64,000 bases of DNA from Astrothelium macrocarpum (GCA_021030915.1 JAGEMR010000095.1:58645-122644), one strand, 5' to 3'; positions 36,286 to 47,617 are shown, counted from the first letter of the stretch. The notes: generated by a model not told the origin, from the sequence alone. Numbers and translations are program-made.

Positions 36286-38281
36286 TTATTCTCCTTTTGA
36301 CTCTTGCTGTTTGGAAGTCTCGTATGATGGTAATGTCGGGACTTTTCTCCATGTTACTCCTCCCGCGTGGTCATCCTTGAATCGTTTAACGAGCAGCTGA
36401 ATAAATCTTAAAGGCAGCCGCAATTGCGACGGGTCCATATCTTGTCTTTGCGTCCATTGCGGATGCTGCTGCTTAGCTTGCTGCTTTCTTGCTTTTATAA
36501 GCTTTGCACCCTCGCTCTTAGACTCTGCGACTTTGTATGTCGTCCACGCACAGAAAAGCGTAATTACTGTCAAGGGAAGGGTGACTTGAAGCCACCTTTT
36601 CATCGCAACAGGCGAAAACGAACCTTTCCCAGGAGCGTCACCGTCTTGCCCCTGGTTCTGATATTTTATGACATCAGTGCTGAAAAAGGTCTAGTTCTAT
36701 ATATTAGTACAAGGATTTTTGGATAGGGAAGTGGGAATCTTACTGATACAAATGTAGCAGGGAGGTACAGTAATGTGACAATGGTAATTATTCGCATTAC
36801 AATAGCTTCTTTTTCCAAATGTAAATTCAGCTGTTCTGTTCTCTCTGCCGCCTGTCCTTGAAGATGCTGAAGTACAAGCTCCTTACGATCACTTATCGTG
36901 TTCGCCAGGAGCCTAGCACGAGTTGTTTGCATATTGCAGTTATCAATGATTTCGTCTAGGTATACGACAAAAGTCGTAATGTCGTCAGTGCATTCTTTTT
37001 TCAAGATTTCAGGAAAGTCTTTGTGGTCTTTGAGATTCGTGTAGAAACCTCGCATCGCATTGATAACTTTGAAATTGGCCTCCAGAACCATGACTGCCTC
37101 ATTTGTCTTGTCTTGCCAGTATTGAAGATCTTGGATATGGTATGGCTTGTATTCTCGGTGTGCGTATCCTGGCCCTCGGGGCCCATAGATGACCATGGAA
37201 CTCTATAACAATATCAGTCTGTTTAGCGAAGAGTGGGAGGGTGTAGCTCTAACCTCTGCATCAATTACACTCTCCAACCACCGAATATACCATCGCCAAT
37301 CTTCGGTCGACCAATGACAATACAGTAAATGGGCAGCCAGACTGGATCGAAAGCATTCGTCTACTTTTCCAAATGATTTATCTTCAGCTCTTCCATCTGG
37401 GCCAGTAAGCTCCTTGTATCGCTGCTGAATGTCTATGCGGCCTTTGGTAACTATCCAGAGTGTCGTTCCGAAAACGACGTCAAATTCGTGATATATCGCG
37501 GCCTGACGAATAGACCATTCATTGAGCTTGATGTTCTCTTGGTTTTCCTTTTTAAACGTCACTCCTTTGAGATTGTAGCATAGCCGGAAGTGTCGCCCGC
37601 TGTGGCCGAGATCTGGCATTGATAGTCCAGTTCCCGGATCCTTTAAAAGAATTTGCTGACGAAACCCGCTGAATCTGAGATCTTTGGGATCGCTCTGAGT
37701 GCCAAAAACGAACATGAAATCCAAGTATGTTGGCAGTACTTGGTGGTAAGTCAAGATTTGAACAAGTGCATGAAGAGTTATCTTTAATTGGCTCCGTGAA
37801 TTGTCAGCGTATATATATCTGTATAAGATTAGCGAACAACAACGAAATGAGCGACAGTGTAAACGAACATGAAACGGCATTTCGGATGTCTCTTTTGGGC
37901 TAAGACTGTCTTTTGACTTGGATCAGTTGGATCGGTTGTGACGTCGACTCCTAGCCACCGTGTCACCTCTCCGGGAGAATGAATATTTCTCTTATCGACA
38001 TCTACAAAAAGTTACTCTATTACTAATTTCTTGTATAAGTCGATGGAAGCTTTTGTACGTTTTCCATTGGCTGTCTCCAGATCGCGGAAATGGACTTCGA
38101 AGTTCTTGTCAACATCGTCTAACCCTTCAACAAGACAGAGGTCGGGCTCAATATCATGAAGCCGCTGCTTGTAGGATTCTAGCGTTGATCGGTATGTGAA
38201 GTTGTTTTTGGATATCAGGTTCAGAGGATATTCGGCACAATTGATCAAGGATTGCTGAAATTCAATTGGCAAAGGTAGCAT
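36286..38281 (-). CDS. CorA-like two-helix membrane protein
   Basis: Fungal CorA-like family. Exons 38281-38059, 38001-37869, 37818-37254, 37202-36744, 36690-36286 give 594 aa. Family landmarks: LTYHQVLPTYLDFMFVFG, the helical DRKELVLQHLQGQAAERTEQ stalk, TM1 IITIVTLLYLPATFVSTFFS followed by TDVIKYQNQG, and TM2 near WLQVTLPLTVITLFCAWTT. The bacterial GMN selectivity motif is absent, so magnesium transport is doubtful; many fungal members are of unknown role. Intron 1 (57 nt) is proposed because the unspliced frame meets an in-frame TAA near 38012; if wrong, the gene is broken there. Confidence 0.75.
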
Positions 38282-38980
38282 GGCCGGGGCACAATATGGA
38301 TCTGATGTTTGAGAGAAGTTGGGATGAGATGTGGGATGGAATAGAAGAGGATGATAATGACTTTTTAACATTTGCAGCGGGCATGTTCGAGAGCCTCGCA
38401 ACGAAGATCTGTGGCTGTGCTGTCTCAGTGTGGCAGGCAGCGCACCCACCCATGACACGTTTCGCGAGGCTTCAGCCAAGGCTAATTCGCGAGGCAAACT
38501 ATTCGAAATTTATTCAGACCACTGTGGAACTCACGCGTCACGCGCCCTCCTGAAGCATGATGAAAGTGGTTTGAGTTTTTCAGCTGCGGAGATGAGGGGC
38601 TTGGCGAGTCTCGATCTGGATCAAAGTGGCTTACTCGTTTCCGTACGGAGCACGCACCTCCCTACCTACTAGAGACATGTACAGAATGTCTTGAGTCTTA
38701 GATTGTAGTGCCGCCAGAGAAGCTTCCGAAAGTGCGAATTCTGGCAAATCATCAGGGCATTAAATACAGGTATGCACAAAGTTCATCAACATCATTTCCA
38801 CGCACTGTACTCTAGGCTTAACCACAAACCCTCTTCCTTTGAAGTTGGTCTAGGACACTTATTTTCAACGCTCGGGTGATTCAGATTCGCGCTGCCTAGA
38901 TGTCACGCCCTCGTGCTGCTTCTGCCACGCATCTCTCAGTCTTCTAAGTACCGTCTTGTCCCCCTGCTTTACATATTACT
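38282..38980. other. Spacer of 0.7 kb
   Basis: CorA-like promoter side. A plus ORF at 38266-38553 overlaps the first exon and is a shadow. Confidence 0.4.
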
Positions 38981-39330
38981 CTAGTACCATTTCCGCGCCA
39001 TGTCGTCAATACTCACATCACTCAACTTTTCTGGAACTTCAAATACCCAGTTGTCACCCACCTGTATGAGTATTAGCTGTGGTGTACAATGTGGAAGACA
39101 CTTATCCGATGGACAAGATGAGGTGAACTGACGTGGGCTTGCTTGAAGTCTATCCAATGAGGCCATTTGTTTTTCAAGTATGCCTCAATTTCCGACCAAG
39201 GAAAATCTTCGTAGGCTGGAAAGCGATCTTGAGTTTTTCCTGTGTTGGCCTCGTACGGCAGAGTTTGAGTCCTAGCCCTTGCAGTGGCTTCGGCTTGTAG
39301 GCTGGGGTTCTTTCCTGTTCTTCGGGACAT
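38981..39330 (-). CDS. Small conserved hypothetical protein
   Basis: Exons 39330-39133 and 39061-38981 (71-nt intron) give 92 aa. The sequence (PAYEDFPWSEIEAYLKNKWP, then VGDNWVFEVPEKLSD) forms a compact alternating helix/strand module without membrane segment. It resembles small single-domain fungal hypotheticals that I cannot name. MSRRTG is the first true ATG; the longer frame begins at a TTG. The exon junction was chosen for frame and GTCAGT...CAG signals. Confidence 0.65.
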
Positions 39331-40377
39331 TGTCTCGGCCAAGGCGACGGTCTCTAGGCCAGCCAGTTTTGAAGCTATTGTGCCGAGTAATTATGAGAAA
39401 GCTGAAGTGCAACTCAAGAGTTAGGCTGACATTGATGCGATTTGTACAAGAAGTGTGGGTCCCAGGCAGCAGGAAGCCATGTTCAGACCAGGCTGAGGTA
39501 GCACAGGCTTCTTTGCATTTTGCTTGGCGCTAATGTTGCCGGTGGCTGTTCGGGTATTGATTGGAAGTCTGAGAATTGTTACATAATAGCGCAAGCTGCT
39601 TGGCGACCTGCAGCTCTCATCCTTTCCTTTCTAAGTTCTTTTGAGTCTCTACACAATACAATTCACTGAATTTGGTGACTATCAAATTCGACGTCTTGGG
39701 TCGGTCGTTTGGTTTCGTTTACGCTTCTCGTCTGGCCTTTCCATTTACGCTGTCCACACATTGTGCCAGTGATTTGACAGACCAGCGAGACGATCGTGGC
39801 AATGCATACCCAGCCTATGTACAAAGGTTTTGGCTAGTATCTTGCGCCTAATATTAGAACTTTTGGCCCAACGCTACTCTCCAACTGGAGAATATTTCGG
39901 ATCATTTGGTTCAGCGATTGTTCCAAGACATTTCTTCTCCTATCTTCGGCCATTTCTACTTTAAATGACTACGATACAACTCCCAACCGAGTCTCAACAC
40001 CTATGTTATGCATGTTGATCGTGAAATTACCGTCATTGCCACTGATCATTGCTCACGAAGCCCTACGACTACCTGCTTATGCGGATTGATATTCTCCATA
40101 TCCGAGTATCAACAGCATCAATAGGGAAGCACGCTATGGTCTTGTGTGCGGTTAACGCCAGGGGTGCTCAATGTATGGCAACATGCTAGTACAGAGAGAT
40201 ATCGATCCTAAACTAGAAGAGCCATGTGCAGCACCACGCACGCATTTACGTTTCTGGCGATACGAAGATGACTGAAGACTAGAAGATGGGAAGTAGCAAC
40301 GGTTGAACCGATCTGTCATTGACTGAGTGACACTTGTAGATTATTTCATAATGGCGACCCTTCATGGGAGCCTATCC
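39331..40377. other. Spacer of 1.05 kb
   Basis: No supported gene or RNA. Confidence 0.4.
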
Positions 40378-41292
40378 CTAACTATCCCACTTTTCGCTGG
40401 ACCATCCAGCAACGTACACGTCTGCTACATCGTGGATGTGTGGCGTGGTAATATTTATATCAAAATCATTTGTACCAAATGGCCAATCGTCAAATTTTAG
40501 CCTACTGCAGCTCATGCATGATATCAGTGGACCCAGCGGATGGCTATCCGAATCTCTAGCGATAGCGGTAATAATGCTTGCCTTGAAAGGAGTATTCTGG
40601 TCGTTTTCTTTTGTTAAAACCATCTCCCATTGGCTGGCTTGGTCGGTCTGAGTAAGTCTCCTAGTCATTCTAGTTTGATTCATTTTCCTTTTTTCAGGAA
40701 ATAGTGAAACGCGCCGTTTCAAATTGGCATCCATGTTTTGGGCGAGCCTCACGAATGCCTCCCCAGAAATACAGAGCGCCGTAAAGGGAGGAGCACCATC
40801 TGTGTTCTGTTGCCTCGTAGCCTTCCATGTGAAACAGAGCTCATTAGAACGGCACCTGCCTTGATAGGTTCGTCCGGGTGTTGAGCCCCTCCCTAGGTAA
40901 GCTCGAGTCATAGGTTCTTGACATTGGAGCCACCACTTTCCCCCAGATGTGGCCTCCTCTTTGAGCCTCTTATTCAACTCGCACGCAGATGAGCGGTAGG
41001 ACGAATATACTGAATCCGCTTTGCTGTTTCCGTGTGGACACTGGTTGATGTAATAGAAACTTGGAATATTACTTTGGTTGCCTGGCACAATGCTACCTTT
41101 CCTAATCGGCGGATAGTTTAGAGCAAGGGCAAATCTATCAAGCCAAAACCTGGTCGAGGTCATTAGATTCGCTTATCACAATTAATACTCTATGGTAGCC
41201 TACTTTGCGAGATAATGTTCTCCGACCTGAGCATTGGAAGAATCAGCAATGAGAAGGAGTGATACAATAGAATAGACTGCCGGGAGCTTCAT
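40378..41292 (-). CDS. Predicted secreted cysteine-containing protein
   Basis: Exons 41292-41204 and 41149-40378 (54-nt intron with CTAATG branch-like site) give 286 aa. Exon 1 supplies a signal peptide, MKLPAVYSIVSLLLIADSSNA, with likely cleavage near NA-QV. The mature part has about nine cysteines (for example NQCPHG, SSACEL, WLQCQEP, GRCRSNELCFTW, SCMSCSRL), which could form disulphides, and no later hydrophobic helix. No domain recognised. A secreted effector or adhesion-type role is possible but unproven. The signal peptide appears only when exon 1 is joined, which supports the splice. Confidence 0.65.
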
Positions 41293-42319
41293 ATGTAGAC
41301 TTGTGCCCTATTATCGACATATAGCGATGTTAAGATTTCTTAATGATGCAACAGCAGGAAAATCCAGAGTTGGGACAGTTACCATTAAATATTTTCTAAT
41401 GTGACTGGACCAAATTACGATAAGAAGTTGTGCTCTCCTGATAACACGTATATCTGTATGGGAAATGCCATTGATGCGCAGCGCACATGTCTATCGGAAA
41501 CATGGAGGAAGCCTACTTCCGACTACTAAATCAGCTTCTCCTTTGTTATACAGCCTCAAATTCGTTGAAGTGGGTTGTAATCTCATGAAGAAATTTATTG
41601 ACGTCCAAGTGTCTCGGAGGAGAACGAGACGGCTATGTACACACACAGCTAGAACTAAAAGGGCAATAGCTACCACCTCGGAACAGCTTCCTTCAACAAA
41701 GTTGGCTACAGTTACATTTGAAAGCTAAGCTAAACCGGTCTTCGTATTGTTTCTGATCCACTCGTGCTTTGATCGCTTTCGGCATAACAATTGATATCCG
41801 GAATTAGTAAACATCACTGAGAAATGTAAAATCCAGACCTCGCCGACGTTCCAAACATGCTGGCCATGGTCGGGCTTTGTTTTTGTGGTTTGATCTAGTT
41901 CTAGCTCAAAGCTAGTTCCGCCCCAAGGGCACTAAAACAACCCTATCTGGATAGCTCTGATTCCGCAAAAAACAGCAATCCAAGGTAGAAATATCGTCTT
42001 GAACATGAGGTAGCATTTTTTGCAGCTGCAGCGAGGCAGCTGGATGAAACAGAGTCCCCAAAATTTTGTTACAGAGGCGATCAGCCCTGCAATGTCCCCC
42101 AAGTCCCCAAGAGACTCATTTGGATAGCATGTTTTTGGTTAAAATCGCTTGGGTTTTGCCGTCCGAAGAAAGCCTGTTTTATTAATCATAGTCAAGATGG
42201 ATTGTTTATGCAAGCTATAAAAGGAGTGTTGTGATTGTTTTCTATCTTTTACAATGCTTTGATTTGCTTGGAAACCTTGTCTATTAACATTGGGTGTGCG
42301 TCATTTCGCCCACCAACTA
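41293..42319. other. Spacer of 1.0 kb
   Basis: No supported gene; plus ORF 41465-41728 is not motif-bearing. Confidence 0.4.
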
Positions 42320-43067
42320 TCAGCGTCTGAGGACCAGGTCAGCAACCCAGATAACATTGGCGAGCAGAGACCTACCAGGGTGAATATCATGAGGCAGAAT
42401 ATCCCTCCGTGCTTTCGCCTTGTTACTGTGATGTACGCCAAAGGTATCATTTCGCTTCTTCATCGCCTTTTCAAGATCAATCTGTTCTGCCTTGGTCGCG
42501 GAGCCCATCAAGACCGCGGGCCCAAGCGGATACTGATGACCAACGTCAACTTGCCAGAAGTGCCAACTCTTCCCGTAGAGCGTCACAATTTCCTGCATTG
42601 CCTTCAACTCTGCAGCCTCCCATTCTTCTTCAGTGTAGCCTTCGGGTTTGGGGAGGATGAGCATCCCCGACTTGACTTCGAAATCGTGCGAATGCCACAT
42701 TTTCTTTTCTTCCGCGGAAAAGGTCTCGTAGACGGACTTGGGGACCATATACTCGACACCGATCAGTTTAGCATCTTGCTCATGTGAGTCGTAAATTAGG
42801 CACTGCCGAAGATCTGGACGCAATATATCTATTAGATTGGAGAGCCATGCAAACAGCAGATTGGAAATGTTGCCCACCCTTTCGAACATGAGCACAGTAG
42901 TGCGTAGCTTCAACATAGCGTGTAATGCCCGTTTTTGCTTCTCCAGTATATATGTGCACTGCAGTAAGAAATTCGTGGATATTTTTGAACGGCTTAAAAT
43001 CCTGTAATGTTCGTCAGAACGACATCAGAAGAGCTGGAAACCATGATGAACAGACCTGACCTGACAT
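42320..43067 (-). CDS. DUF1264 (oil-body-associated-protein-like) protein
   Basis: Exons 43067-43056, 43002-42890 and 42825-42320, about 209 aa. The family core is clear: FKPFKNIHEFLTAVHIY, VEATHYCAHV joined across an intron to DLRQCLIYDS, AKLIGVEYMVPK, KMWHSHDFEVKSGMLILP, and LYGKSWHFWQVD. DUF1264 proteins are soluble and uncharacterised in fungi; plant members are oil-body associated. The amino end is weak: only MSGQ from a 12-nt exon precedes the core, where relatives have 20-40 residues. The carboxyl end after DIHPG may also be changed by a missed intron. Junctions are hand-placed. Confidence 0.75.
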
Positions 43068-43463
43068 GTTCGCCACTTGTTGTAAAAAAGCCGATGAGTA
43101 TTCCCAATGGATGATAATCAAACGAGTGACGATTGGGTCTGGTTATATAATAACAGGCAGTCCTTGTTGTCCAGCTTCTGCTCTTATCGGGCATCTTTGG
43201 TGACTACCTCGCCGACCTCATGCCAACATAAGTCCGATGGATTCGGGATCTTCAAAGGCGTTTCATATCTTGGATCTGGCCGGTAGTCGCCAGATGGCGT
43301 GCAAAATCGACATTTGATCCTTGTCTGTGACTTGTTCGGATTGCCAAGCATAAAATATGTTGAAGCGATTTATGCCAGCAAGATTCCCGGAGAATGAGGA
43401 GCTCCGGAAACGTGTACATCCGTGGATTTATATGATCAAAGTAAAAGCTACAGGGTTCTGGTT
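43068..43463. other. Spacer of 0.4 kb
   Basis: Promoter of the DUF1264 gene and 3' flank of the transcription factor gene (same strand). Nothing else seen. Confidence 0.4.
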
Positions 43464-45239
43464 TCACGGCACGGCATCGAGCTCAGGGTTGCAAAACTCG
43501 TCAGAAATGGAAATGTCGTAGCTCATATCTGCCGTTGATAGAAAGTCGAGCCAGTACGCACTGTTCGAGATGATGCTCATATCAATTCCACTATCGGTAG
43601 TCTCGTCGCTTCCTGTGTGGCGTCGACTCTGTTCAGGATTGAACACTCGATCGGCAATGCGGGATAGGTGGCGCAAGACATCTTGCGCAAATGGCCATGT
43701 TTGGCCCAGCCTTTTGAGCATTCCCGTCATGAGTGCCACGCGTTCACGATGCTGAGGATGGCAATGCTTCGGGTGAGCCGAGCACGCCGCTAGCTGAACT
43801 GTGCTTCCAAAGATCAGGCTGCAGATGAAGAGCGGAGAATGGCGATCAATGGGTAGTGCAGCAAGATCGCAAATATCTTTCGACGCTGAGATGGCTTTGA
43901 CGGTATGTTGCGCTGAGGTCGCGGAATTTTGGGTCAATCGTCCTAGGCAGGCCAATTCATTGGTCGTGGGTAGTTTCAGCAGTAATTCGCTTCTTGGAAA
44001 GTGAAGGAGAATAGACGAGATGTGAATGAAGAACTGTGCTTGGAAAATCATGCAATCCACAACACCAAAGCTATTAACAGTTGCGGCGAGGTCGCAAGGG
44101 AGATGAAGCTTCCAAGCAATGATTGCATTGTCAACAGCTGAGATGGTGTCAGCTTGATCCTCATTGGTGCTTATTACGCCAACAACTCGACGAAGGATGC
44201 GTATCGCTTCAATACGGTAGCATGCAGATGGAAATTGAGTCTCATTCTCGATAAAGAAACGATGACTGAACTGTTCGATGGTGCAAGAGGGCTGAGCACT
44301 CATCCCATCCACATATGCCCTCTCGCTGCAAGGTAGAGGGACATCCAATTCGATAGCATTGCATGCAAATGTCGTCTGCCGATAAAGAGCAGCAAAATAG
44401 CTGTGCACAACATATAGCTCCCACCATGTTCTATGGAGGCTTTCTACTACCAACGGGTCCTGCTGTTGCGTGGATGGGCAAGCGGCTTGATTTAGGCCTA
44501 ATTCAATTGCCATACTGGAAGCTCTCGTCAGCACTGGTGTGGCTTTTCCACGTTCAGACCGCGCATGTAAAGAAATAGCGAAGAGCAGTAAGCTCTGAAC
44601 GAGAGCAACTGAAAGCTCCGAAGCTACGGCCAAGGCATCGTCGACCGAGTTGCGTAGATTGTCGCTCTCGAAAGCGGTGGAATAGTGACTTCCGATTAGC
44701 TGCACAGCCAACCTAAGGTATGCTGGGATGGCTTCGGACTTGTAGCGACTTCGTGGTAGCAGAAATGGATGCATCGGATGAAAATGCGAAAAATACAAAT
44801 TAGTCAAGAATTCCTCATCCGCATTTGGAGCAACTGCAGGCCTTGGTGACGATGGGGAATCTTCACTGGAAACTTGGTGAAAGCTGACATCAATGGCGTC
44901 GGTATCCACGTACGAATCGGCTGTTTCGTCTACAGCCGGCAGCACTGTAGCGGGGATAGACGTATTCATCGATGGCGATGCGACGCCGAAGTCTCTTCCA
45001 CATGGGCCCAATTGGCGGCTTGCAGAGTAGCCACTAGTACGATTCCCATGTGACGTTGTGTTGCCCCGATGTCCTCGCCGCGAAGGGACGTAAGTGCAGT
45101 GTAAGTCATGTTTCGAACAACGCGAGCAGATTGGAGAAGTCGCGTCGCATTTGAGATGTTTCTTTCTGCATTCTTGGCAGGCAAGCGCAGACGGCCGCCT
45201 AGATTGCCCTTTTCCTTGCCTGGCTCCTTCACTCACCAT
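43464..45239 (-). CDS. Zn2Cys6 fungal transcription factor
   Basis: Single-exon, 591 aa nuclear regulator. The binuclear zinc cluster occupies residues 21-48 with spacing C-x2-C-x6-C-x6-C-x2-C-x6-C (ACQECRKKHLKCD... CSRCSKHDLHC). Basic residues flank it. A fungal-specific transcription factor middle homology region follows from about 145 (TNLYFSHFHPMHPFL; LLLFAISLHARSERGKA; LHRTWWELYVVHSYFAAL). The target is unknown; the DUF1264 gene downstream on the same strand is the nearest candidate. The start ATG at 45239 gives a short basic leader before the cluster, as usual in this class. Confidence 0.92.
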   Translation of the reverse strand: MVSEGARQGKGQSRRPSALACQECRKKHLKCDATSPICSRCSKHDLHCTYVPSRRGHRGNTTSHGNRTSGYSASRQLGPCGRDFGVASPSMNTSIPATVLPAVDETADSYVDTDAIDVSFHQVSSEDSPSSPRPAVAPNADEEFLTNLYFSHFHPMHPFLLPRSRYKSEAIPAYLRLAVQLIGSHYSTAFESDNLRNSVDDALAVASELSVALVQSLLLFAISLHARSERGKATPVLTRASSMAIELGLNQAACPSTQQQDPLVVESLHRTWWELYVVHSYFAALYRQTTFACNAIELDVPLPCSERAYVDGMSAQPSCTIEQFSHRFFIENETQFPSACYRIEAIRILRRVVGVISTNEDQADTISAVDNAIIAWKLHLPCDLAATVNSFGVVDCMIFQAQFFIHISSILLHFPRSELLLKLPTTNELACLGRLTQNSATSAQHTVKAISASKDICDLAALPIDRHSPLFICSLIFGSTVQLAACSAHPKHCHPQHRERVALMTGMLKRLGQTWPFAQDVLRHLSRIADRVFNPEQSRRHTGSDETTDSGIDMSIISNSAYWLDFLSTADMSYDISISDEFCNPELDAVP

Positions 45240-46264
45240 ATGGTCCCGACGCTCTTTACTGTAAGCGTAAAGATGGGGGATTTTTTACAATGATTGTGTT
45301 GAACGAGCGCGTACACTGTGGTGAGCCGGAAAGGAGGGGGGCTCGGCGACTCGGCGAACCGAGAAAACTTTAAAGTTGTGATCGGCGACCCGTCTGCATT
45401 TGCAAACGCCGTGGAACTTTTACTGTTTCACAAGTCTCATCCGATTTGGTTACAACTTTTTGGTATTCTGTCAAGCTCATGAGAGACATTGGCGATCTAG
45501 AGAAATGCGGCTTTTGAGATAGTCGGCGTTGTCCATTGAGCTTGTTGATGGCGAATGTGAACAAAACTCGACGAAGAAGCCATTTTACGAAGATTAGAAC
45601 AGTGAGAGAATAAGTCTATTAACCCACTGGGTCACCTGCGAAATGTTATCAAAACTTAGCATATGGGAGAGCGTGTAGTCGGCCTCGTTCCGTCTCGCCC
45701 CGTCGGGATTGCTCTTGATTCATGAAAATTACCCGTTCTGGTGCTATTTTCATGATCAACAGTGCCAGCCAACGGTCATGAATTACGCTGTATGACTGGC
45801 TCTACAGTAACTTCAATAGGAGGCCGGCCACTATGTAAATCAGTCGGGCAGTACATTTCTGTGCTAGGTCTACTGCCGATTGCAAAGACAAAATTCATAA
45901 AATTATCGACACTTGAAGAATTGGAGGTCACCCCGGGTCCGGTTGGCTTGGGTCCGCAGGTAAACCCAATGGGTGGGGTTTGAAAAACCTAAACCTAACC
46001 CAACCGATTGTGACCTCTAAACCCAGCGAAACTCAACTGAAACCAGTTGCACGAACTAGCCACGGCGAAACTTCCAAGAAAGAGAACAGCGAGTGGTTGG
46101 GAATGGTCCATAGTTCATTTCACGATAGAGAAGATACAAAAGGAAAATAGAAGTGACTTGATTCATTTGCAACTAGCTAATATATTGCAAACTCGAAGAA
46201 CCAAGCGCGAGATAGCTAGATTGATTGTAGATTGCAAGTGGCATGCAGACTGGGGTGCCTCCCA
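45240..46264. other. Gene-free 1.0 kb upstream of the Zn2Cys6 gene
   Basis: Contains a GC-skewed low-complexity stretch around 45930-46030 with GGGT/ACCC words. No supported gene. Confidence 0.4.
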
Positions 46265-46528
46265 TCAGATCTCCGAGCCATGATGTTGAGGCCATTCGTG
46301 ATCGTCTATAAAATGGTATTGTAACTGGCGCACTGAGGTAAATGAACACCCACAATCGTCAAATGTGCAGGTTTTCATCGCACCGCGGCTCCTCCGTTTG
46401 TTCGTCGTGCTCTCTAATACCACCCATTCAGGAATTGCCGCATGATGTACCAGGCACCCCTCACCTTCATGTTCACAGAACCAGTTGTAGGGCGTGGTGG
46501 CGCAATGGTAGAAGAGCGCTGCTGGCAT
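46265..46528 (-). CDS. Small ORF with one C2H2 zinc-finger-like motif (possible remnant)
   Basis: Open frame of 87 codons. Residues about 53-76 fit C-x4-C-x12-H-x4-H with the canonical Phe and Leu in the x12 loop (CTFDDCGCSFTSVRQLQYH then FIDDH). Other Cys/His pairs (NWFCEHEGEGCLVHH) precede it. It may be an exon of a longer decayed gene, or a real small protein. Its 5' end lies antisense to the tRNA-like sequence, which argues against a simple intact gene. Confidence 0.35.
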   Translation of the reverse strand: MPAALFYHCATTPYNWFCEHEGEGCLVHHAAIPEWVVLESTTNKRRSRGAMKTCTFDDCGCSFTSVRQLQYHFIDDHEWPQHHGSEI

Positions 46529-46567
46529 TCCATCTCTGGAACGTGGGTTCGAATCCCGCCACGCTCA
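46490..46567 (+). tRNA. tRNA-like sequence, probably a pseudogene or degenerate tRNA
   Basis: A 7-bp acceptor stem (GGGCGTG with CACGCTC, one G-U), a T-arm (GTGGG-TTCGAAT-CCCGC) and Pol III A-box (TGGCGCAATGG) and B-box (GGTTCGAATCC) words are in register. A possible D-stem is GCGC/GCGC. The middle does not form a normal anticodon stem: the 17 nt in that place give only one Watson-Crick pair and no U33-type loop. I cannot assign an anticodon. Confidence 0.5.
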
Positions 46568-46847
46568 CCCTCTCATCTCTTCTCCCTAGGCTTGGCAACC
46601 TAGCTTTCTCCACACCTAAAAGCTGCTGACTGCCCCGCTGCGAGGCAAGATTGTTGTGGACATCACGTGGAAAGATTGACCAATGATAAAGTGGAATCTT
46701 CGTGGATTTCTGACTGATATCGTGAAAGAATCAGTCCTGTGGAGGCACCCCAAGGTTTTTCCTCATTAGGCGAGGTTTTAGTCCAGGGCTAGTTCAGACT
46801 AGGCAATAAAGAAATTGATTACCAACAAAGTGGTAGACAAATGTGCA

Positions 46848-47617
46848 CTAGTTGCTTATGTAGTTAGCGTACAAGAATGACAAGCCGTTAATTGATTGAT
46901 TGAACCAGTTGTAGCCACCATTTTGAATAGCTAAATGACAGCGTTTTCTAGCCGAATTTTGCTGGTGGGTTTCCCAAGTAGTATGAAGCAGTTGTCTGCA
47001 TCGGCGATGATGACATTGGTGTGATCCTTCGATTTCACCGCGCACAACCTTCATCACGATATCCTTGGCTATCATAAACGTGCCCATTCTGATAAGCAAA
47101 GATGGATTGGGGCGCCACGGTTCCGTTTCATTGTGGATCGGACACCAGACCATCTTAGTGACTGTATCGCTTTGTTCTGGTATGAAGCAGTCATCGTCTC
47201 CAGTGAGGCTCGTTTCTGCGAATTGACCGCAAAAAGGTGAGTCTATCTCGGATGTCCACGGGGGGAAGCCAGATCTATATGGGTGGATATAGTGCTCATG
47301 TGTCCATAGTGCAAGTTCCGTCCGAAATTTGAGATTGTCGAATGCTGCAGAAATGGCTGCCGGACTACATCGCTTAGGATGACTGGGGGTACCTCAGCGT
47401 CAGGCTCTTGATTCAGTAAACGCGCATTTTTCTCTAGGGTCTGAGTATCCAACGCCTGCGAACCTAGAGTGTCATCGTTTGGAAATAGACTTTCTGTAGA
47501 TGGTCGATACGAGGTGTCATCTGAAGCATCGCTTTTACCATGAGGTGCTTGCGATGGTGGGCCAATGAGTCGAGTGAGCTGATGATTGACAGCGTTGTAG
47601 GCTATGTGAATCAGCAT
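46848..47617 (-). CDS. Low-confidence two-exon hypothetical
   Basis: A frame from 47617 to 47260 can be joined to 47215-46848 across a 44-nt GT-AG stretch with a pyrimidine-rich 3' end, giving 241 aa. Nothing is recognised; there is a short Cys/His cluster (QCHHRRCRQ) in the second exon. The intron is short and codon use is weak, so this may be chance or a decayed gene. Confidence 0.25.

Noticed and set aside
37203..37880. 225-codon minus ORF as a separate gene
   Set aside because: Its family-matching part joins in phase to upstream and downstream CorA-like exons; the N-terminal part is intron.
45985..46005. CCTAAACCTAACCC as an interstitial telomere remnant
   Set aside because: Only two imperfect units; likely low-complexity sequence.
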